Position numbers and translations under genes: made by a program. The notes below the pieces were generated by a model. It was not told the origin of the DNA. It was given only the letters and a program-made list of their open reading frames with translations, and did not search any database. From Streptomyces thinghirensis (GTDB taxonomy: Bacteria > Actinomycetota > Actinomycetia > Streptomycetales > Streptomycetaceae), in NCBI GenBank assembly GCA_021502835.1, contig JAKFGP010000042.1, positions 1-64,000 of the forward strand: a stretch of 64,000 bases of DNA, in the 5' to 3' direction. Positions within the stretch are counted from its first letter, which is position 1. Each line of letters begins with the position of its first letter. Positions 59,909 through 64,000 of the stretch are shown here, piece by piece.

Positions 59909-60680
59909 TCAGCCCCGGACGGCGTCGGGCGTCCCGGCATGCGCAGCCGCCAGGCGCCGGCGAAGGGCGCCGCCGCCGCCCACAGCGCGGTCACCGCGGG
60001 GTCCGGCCCAGGGCCCCAGAGTTCCCTCGTGCGTCTGGTACAGGACGACTTGCCCCCGCCTTGTCCGGCAGGAAGTCAGGTGGCGCCACCCCCCGCGTCC
60101 CCGATCACGAAGGACACGATGAGGATGAACGGGATCAGGGGTCGACAGAGTGGCCATGCCGCTGCGGAACAGGACGGTGAGTCCGGCCGCGAACAGCGCC
60201 ATCGGCGCGTAGTAGGTCCCGCAGCCCAGCACACCGCGGACCTGCTCGCCACCGGTGAAGTCGTCAGCCGACGAAGCCGAGTCTCGCTCGCGCCGCGAAG
60301 GCCCAGGAGCGGCGAGGGCGGTGACCAGCCCACGGCGAGGACCGGTGCGGCTATGACCGTCAGCAGCCGCGAACCACCACCCGTCCGCGCTGGGGAACGG
60401 CGGCCAGGGAGAGCCGGATGCCGGCCCCGTGGTACTCGGACGACACGGCCATGGCGCCGAAGGCGATCGCCTTACGATCTGTCCGAGCATCACGCCGGAC
60501 AGGGACGTGAACCAGCGGGTCGAAGTCCGGTTCGGACCCGTTGGTGGAGCCGGCCAGCGCGGAGAACGCCGTGGTGACCGCGAACACGGCCAGTAGAATG
60601 CCGCACAGCGAGCGGGGTGAGCACCTTCAGCGCCTCGGCGCGGAGTACGAGCAGCGTGAACTTCTTGGTCAGGACCTCAC
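59909..60680 (-). CDS. ABC-2-type transporter permease
   Basis: Membrane subunit of the adjacent ABC transporter. TLLVLRAEALKVLTP; VLAVFAVTTAFSALAGSTNG (helix 1); GVMLGQIVALAFGAMAVSSE; YHGAGIRLSLAAVPQRGR (the SSEYxxGTIRxTLxxxPRR-type motif of ABC-2 permeases); LTVIAAPVLAVGLVTALAAP; MALFAAGLTVLFRSGMATLS; TLIPFILIVSFVIGDAGGG. Ends AGTPDAVRG and TGA at 59909-59911. About 255 residues. GTG start overlaps the ATPase stop. Heavily indel-ridden. Confidence 0.83.
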
Positions 60681-61610
60681 CAGGGCTGCGCGGCGAACTC
60701 GGTTTCGGTGGCCGTCGGGTGGAGGTAGGCCTGTTCAAAGTTCCCCTGGTCAAGGAGAGTTCGAGGATCGGTACGCCCGCGCCGGACAGGGGGCGCCACG
60801 ACGGCGTCCACGCGGGCGTGCCGCACGGTCCAGTAGCCGTCGTCGTGCTCCACGGCGTCGTGGCCGTAATCGGACGAGTGCGGCAGCTGGAGAGCGGTGC
60901 CGTCCGACGTACGGACCGCGGACACTCCAGTCGCACTCGCGCGTCGATGAACTCCCGCATCGGCGTGTCGGCGAGCAGCCGGCCGCGGCCGGGGACGATC
61001 CAGGTGGTCGGCGAAGGACGCGGTCTCGTTCATCAGGTGGCTGGAGACCAGGACCGTGCGCCCCTCGGCCGCGAGCCGGCGCAGCAGTCCAGCGGATCAG
61101 ATGATGCCTTCGGGGTCCAGCCGTTGGAGGGCTCGTCCAGCATCACCACCTCGGGATCGCCCAGCAGCGCGGCGGCGATGCCCAGCCGCTGTCGCATGCC
61201 CAGGGAGTACGTCTTCACACGGTGGCGCGCTGCCGCCGGCGCAGATCCCGGTCTCCTCCAGCACCTCGTCGACCCGGCGCGCGGTCAGCCAGGTTGCTCG
61301 CCGCCCAGGACACGCAAGTGGTCCCGGCCGGTGCCGCGAGCCGTGGGCGGCGCTCGCGTCGAGCAGCGCACCGACGTGCCGCAGCAGTTCGTGGAGGACG
61401 GCGTAGAGGCCGGCCCCGATTTTTCGCCGTCCCGGACAATCAGCCGGTCGAGGCCCAGGACGAAACCGCATGGTGATGGACTTCCCGGCACCGTTCGGGG
61501 CCGAGGAACCCAGTCACCCGGCCAGGGGCGGACAGTGAAGAGTTAAAGTCATCGACAGCCCGTCAGGTCCCGTATTCCTTGGTGAGGTTCTGGACTTCGA
61601 TGCTGGTCAT
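60677..61610 (-). CDS. ABC transporter ATP-binding protein
   Basis: ATG 61610: [15 protein letters not shown], Walker A GPNGAGKS near residue 43 (one extra base at about 61490), [20 protein letters not shown], and signature [17 protein letters not shown] with Walker [18 protein letters not shown] (about 140-172). The H-loop is in [19 protein letters not shown]. The C-terminal part ends [20 protein letters not shown]. About 310 residues, of the BcrA/natA-like multidrug or bacteriocin-export group. Six or more indels. Divergent from the two-component system, which probably controls it. Confidence 0.88.
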
Positions 61611-61720
61611 GTCAACAGCATCGCCCGCCGTGACGGGCCGGAGCCCTCCCCCGCCGGCGGGCAGCTCCTCCCCCGTGCGAGGGGAGTTCGCTGTCGGTGA
61701 GCACTGGCAGAGATGAAGCG

Positions 61721-62986
61721 ATGGCACGGTTTCTGCGCCCCGCTGCTCCGTGGGACGGCCGTACACACGCCTGTTGCACCTGTGGACGCCGATGGCGGCC
61801 TACAGCCTGTGGATGTTCGTCCAACCCGAGGTGCACTCGGTGCCGGTGCTCGCGGTGGTGCCGATCGGTCTGATACCGGCCGTGCGGTTGGGCGAGGGGG
61901 TTCGGGCACGGTTCCTGCTGACGCCAGGAGCACGCGAGCACCTGGAGTTCTCCGCACGGCCTGCCACGACCTGGCGGGACCGGTTGCGGACCGTGCTGTG
62001 GCTGGAGGTACGCCTGGCGCTCGGCGCGGTCGTCGTGGTCGCCACGGTCTGGCTCGATCCTCTCGTACACCGCCGCCTCCTGCGCCGTCGGCCATGTGCC
62101 CGAGGACATGCGGGTCGTGACCGGTACGGAACCGCACTGGGCCTACGCCCTCCTGGTTCCGATCCCGCTCATCGTGCTCTACGCGGTGGTGGTCGGCCTC
62201 GGTGAACTGGCCACCGTCGTCGCCAGGCGGCTGCTCGAGGCCTTCGGCCGCCGAGCGCCTGGCAGCCCTTGAGAAACACGCGAACAGCTCCTGGAGCCGC
62301 AACCGCATCGCCCGCGGGCTGCGCGACTCCATCGGCCACGCCGGCTGTCGCCGTCGTGCAGGCTGGGGCCGCCCAGCGCGACGAACGCCCCGGCTGTGCT
62401 TTGTGGTAGGCCCCCCGCCCCCGTGGCGCTTGCACCCCCCCGAGCGCGTGACGCCTGTGTGTGCCTACGCACGCGGGTGGTGGTGAAGTTCGACGGGCCC
62501 TGACCGCCGATCGAGGAGACGGGCAGGGCGGCCCTGGAAGACCTGGAGCGGGTGCTCGGCGTCCTGCGGGAGGCGGAGAACTCCTGAGCGCCAGACCGAC
62601 CCTGGCGGACGCCGACCGTCTCCTGGAGTCCGCCCGCGCGCGTCGGGGCCAAGGTCGACGCCGACGTCACGGGTCCCCGCTGGGGAACCTTGCCGGGCCC
62701 CGTCTTCCCGCGAGGGCTACCGCATCCTCCAGGAGGCGCTGACCAATGTGCTGCGGCACGCGGGGGCGGTGCCCGCGAAGGTCCGCGTCGAGGTGGCGGA
62801 CGGCGCTCTCACCCTGGAGGTGCGCAATCCGCTGCCGGACGGGGAGGGTCGCGCCCGGACGCGGCCCCGGCGGGCTGCGCGGCCCACGCGAGCGGGCCGC
62901 GCTGCTGCAGGCGGCGGGCGCGGGCGCAAACAGGGCCCGACGGCGCCGGAGACTGGCGGGTGCGCGTCGAGCTGCCGCCGGGCTGA
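61721..62986 (+). CDS. NarL-type sensor histidine kinase with internal insertion
   Basis: ATG 61721. TM region: LHLWTPMAAYSLWMFVQPEV, VPVLAVVPIGLIPAVRLGEG, LEVRLALGAVVVVATVWLDP, HWAYALLVPIPLIVLYAVVV (four helices, about 15-155). HisKA_3: NRIARGLRDSIGHA, with the acceptor His predicted in the D-S-I-G-H motif, then VAVVQAGAA. About 110 bp here (62385-62495) replace the expected ~40 bp before AIEETGRAALEDLERVLGVL. HATPase: YRILQEALTNVLRHAG, VRNPLPDGEG, ending WRVRVELPPG with TGA 62984-62986. Many indels. Pairs with the regulator 14 bp downstream. Confidence 0.82.
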
Positions 62987-63000
62987 TCTACGCTGGCCGG

Positions 63001-63680
63001 ATGCCGGTCAGAGTGCTCCTCGTCGACGACAACGAACCCCTCGTACGCGCGGGCCTGCGGGCGGTGCTGGAGGCCGCAGCCGGACATCGAGGTGGTCGGC
63101 GGGGCTGCCCGACAGGGCGGCGGTCATTCCGCTGAATTGCGGCGGGTGCGGCCGGACGTGGTCGCCATGGACGTCCGGGGTACCGCTGATGGACGGCATC
63201 GAGGCCACGCGCGCTGCTGCGGGACGGTGGCCGCTCCACCGAAGATCCTCCGTCGTGACGACCTTCGAGAACGACGAGCCGACAACGTGCGAGGCGCTGC
63301 GCGCGGGCGCCGGCGGGTTCCTGCTGAAGCGGGCCCGGCCGGCCGAGATCGTGCACGCGGTGCGGTTGATCGCCGAGGGCGAGTCCACTGCTGTTCCCGG
63401 CCTCGGTGCGCCAGCTCGCCGCCGAGTACGGCGACGGCAGCGGGAACCGCGCGCGGCGCGCGCACCGTGTTGGAGCGGGCGCGGCTGACCGAGCGGGAGG
63501 GCGAGGTGCTGCGGCTGATGGCGCGCGGGTTGTCGAACGCGGAGATCGCCGCCCGGCTGGTCGTCGGCACGGAGACGGTGAAGTCGCACGTGAGCTCGGT
63601 GCTCGCGAAGGTGGGGGTGCGGGACCGCACGCAGGCGGTGTTCACGGCGTACGAGTCGGGGGTTCGTGGCGCCCGGCTGG
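63001..63680 (+). CDS. LuxR/NarL-family response regulator
   Basis: Receiver: [20 protein letters not shown] (acidic pocket about 9-10), phospho-acceptor Asp in [10 protein letters not shown] and [11 protein letters not shown] (about 54). [20 protein letters not shown] and [20 protein letters not shown] follow (Lys about 104). Lux[63 protein letters not shown] (about 155-220). About 226 residues. Five indels; no stop is seen after VAPG near 63676, so the exact end is not fixed. Likely regulates the divergent ABC transporter. Confidence 0.9.
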
Positions 63681-63785
63681 GAGCACCCGGCAGGCAGCCG
63701 CACGGGCGGACCGGCACTCGCCGAAGGCGGAGCGGGCCGAGTACGATCCGGCCAACACGCTTTTCACGAGCTGGGAGGACGGACG

Positions 63786-64000
63786 TTGGGCGGGCTGACC
63801 GGCGGGGATCCGTCGCTGCTGCGGAGGATCAACTCCGCTGTGGTGCTGCACGCGTTGCGTGCCACGGACTGCGCGACGCTGACCGAGATCACCCGGGTGA
63901 CGGGGCTGTCCCGGCCGACCGTCGAGGGCGTCGTCGAGGGGCTCATCGAGGCCGGTCTCGTCGTCGAGGCGGCCGCCGACGAGGGCACGGCCCGACGGCA
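63786..64000 (+). CDS. ROK-family-like transcriptional repressor, N-terminal part
   Basis: Cut by the right edge. TTG 63786 with GGAGGA at 63776-63781: [70 protein letters not shown]. This is the MarR-like winged helix at the head of NagC/XylR (ROK) repressors ([16 protein letters not shown] is typical). The sugar-kinase-like domain would follow outside the window. It probably controls a sugar uptake system to the right. Confidence 0.85.
   Translation, partial: MGGLTGGDPSLLRRINSAVVLHALRATDCATLTEITRVTGLSRPTVEGVVEGLIEAGLVVEAAADEGTARR

Overview
This window is chromosomal DNA from a high-GC actinomycete, almost certainly a Streptomyces. The signs are very high GC with third-position G/C bias, GTG/TTG starts, many ATGA/GTGA stop-start overlaps, an rppA-CYP158-cupin pigment operon, a WhiJ-like XRE/DUF397/ATPase trio, MurT-GatD, and intergenic repeats typical of the genus. 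The gene order recalls, from memory and unchecked, the S. coelicolor stretch running from rppA through ure and bio to purB. Almost every gene, including housekeeping genes such as purB, pfkA and bioB, is broken by one or more single-base indels. The protein reads on smoothly in the next frame, so I treat these as sequence errors, not pseudogenes. Start and stop coordinates are those of the reconstructed genes.

Layout. 0.2-3.6 kb (-): quinone oxidoreductase and two acyl-CoA dehydrogenases in a coupled operon. 3.6-5.3 kb: XRE-cupin regulator divergent from a thioredoxin-reductase-like flavoprotein. 5.4-9.1 kb (+): LigB-type DNA ligase, Nudix hydrolase, aldehyde dehydrogenase (active-site Cys reads Arg) and a small unknown. 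9.3-12.1 kb (+): rppA, CYP158-type P450 and MomA-like cupin, a flaviolin pigment operon with a TTA codon in its last gene. 12.2-14.9 kb: acyl-CoA dehydrogenase, TetR regulator, peptide deformylase. 15.1-18.3 kb (+): murT-gatD (lipid II amidation) and pfkA. 18.5-21.4 kb (+): CtaG-like copper/oxidase protein, a membrane pseudokinase and a small membrane protein.

21.4-25.5 kb (-): a coupled operon of LytTR response regulator, DUF485 protein, sodium:solute symporter and LytS-type kinase. 25.6-30.5 kb: Lrp/AsnC regulator, ddaH and rocD (methylarginine/ornithine catabolism), RpiB-like isomerase, ProP-like transporter. 30.6-34.2 kb: acyltransferase, epimerase, secreted tripeptidyl aminopeptidase. 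34.3-39.0 kb (-): ureABCFGD without ureE, with an intergenic repeat between ureF and ureG. 39.1-41.8 kb: TetR regulator with paired operators facing a membrane protein, an orphan Phd/YefM antitoxin, a VOC protein. 41.9-45.7 kb: ClpP paralogue with a small partner, a c-di-AMP (ydaO) riboswitch before an NlpC/P60 hydrolase, and the ATPase/XRE/DUF397 trio.

45.8-50.3 kb: bioF divergent from bioBAD; BioB ends in a Cys-Gly-Ser-His-Ala repeat tail. 50.3-51.1 kb: non-coding 92-bp tandem repeats. 51.1-57.3 kb: methyltransferase, Fic-like/RHH toxin-antitoxin pair, LLM oxidoreductase, GNAT, two CNNM/CorC-like CBS proteins, SGNH hydrolase. 57.4-64.0 kb: purB, mug-type DNA glycosylase, unknown gene, an ABC transporter divergent from a NarL-type two-component system, and the start of a ROK-like repressor cut by the window edge.
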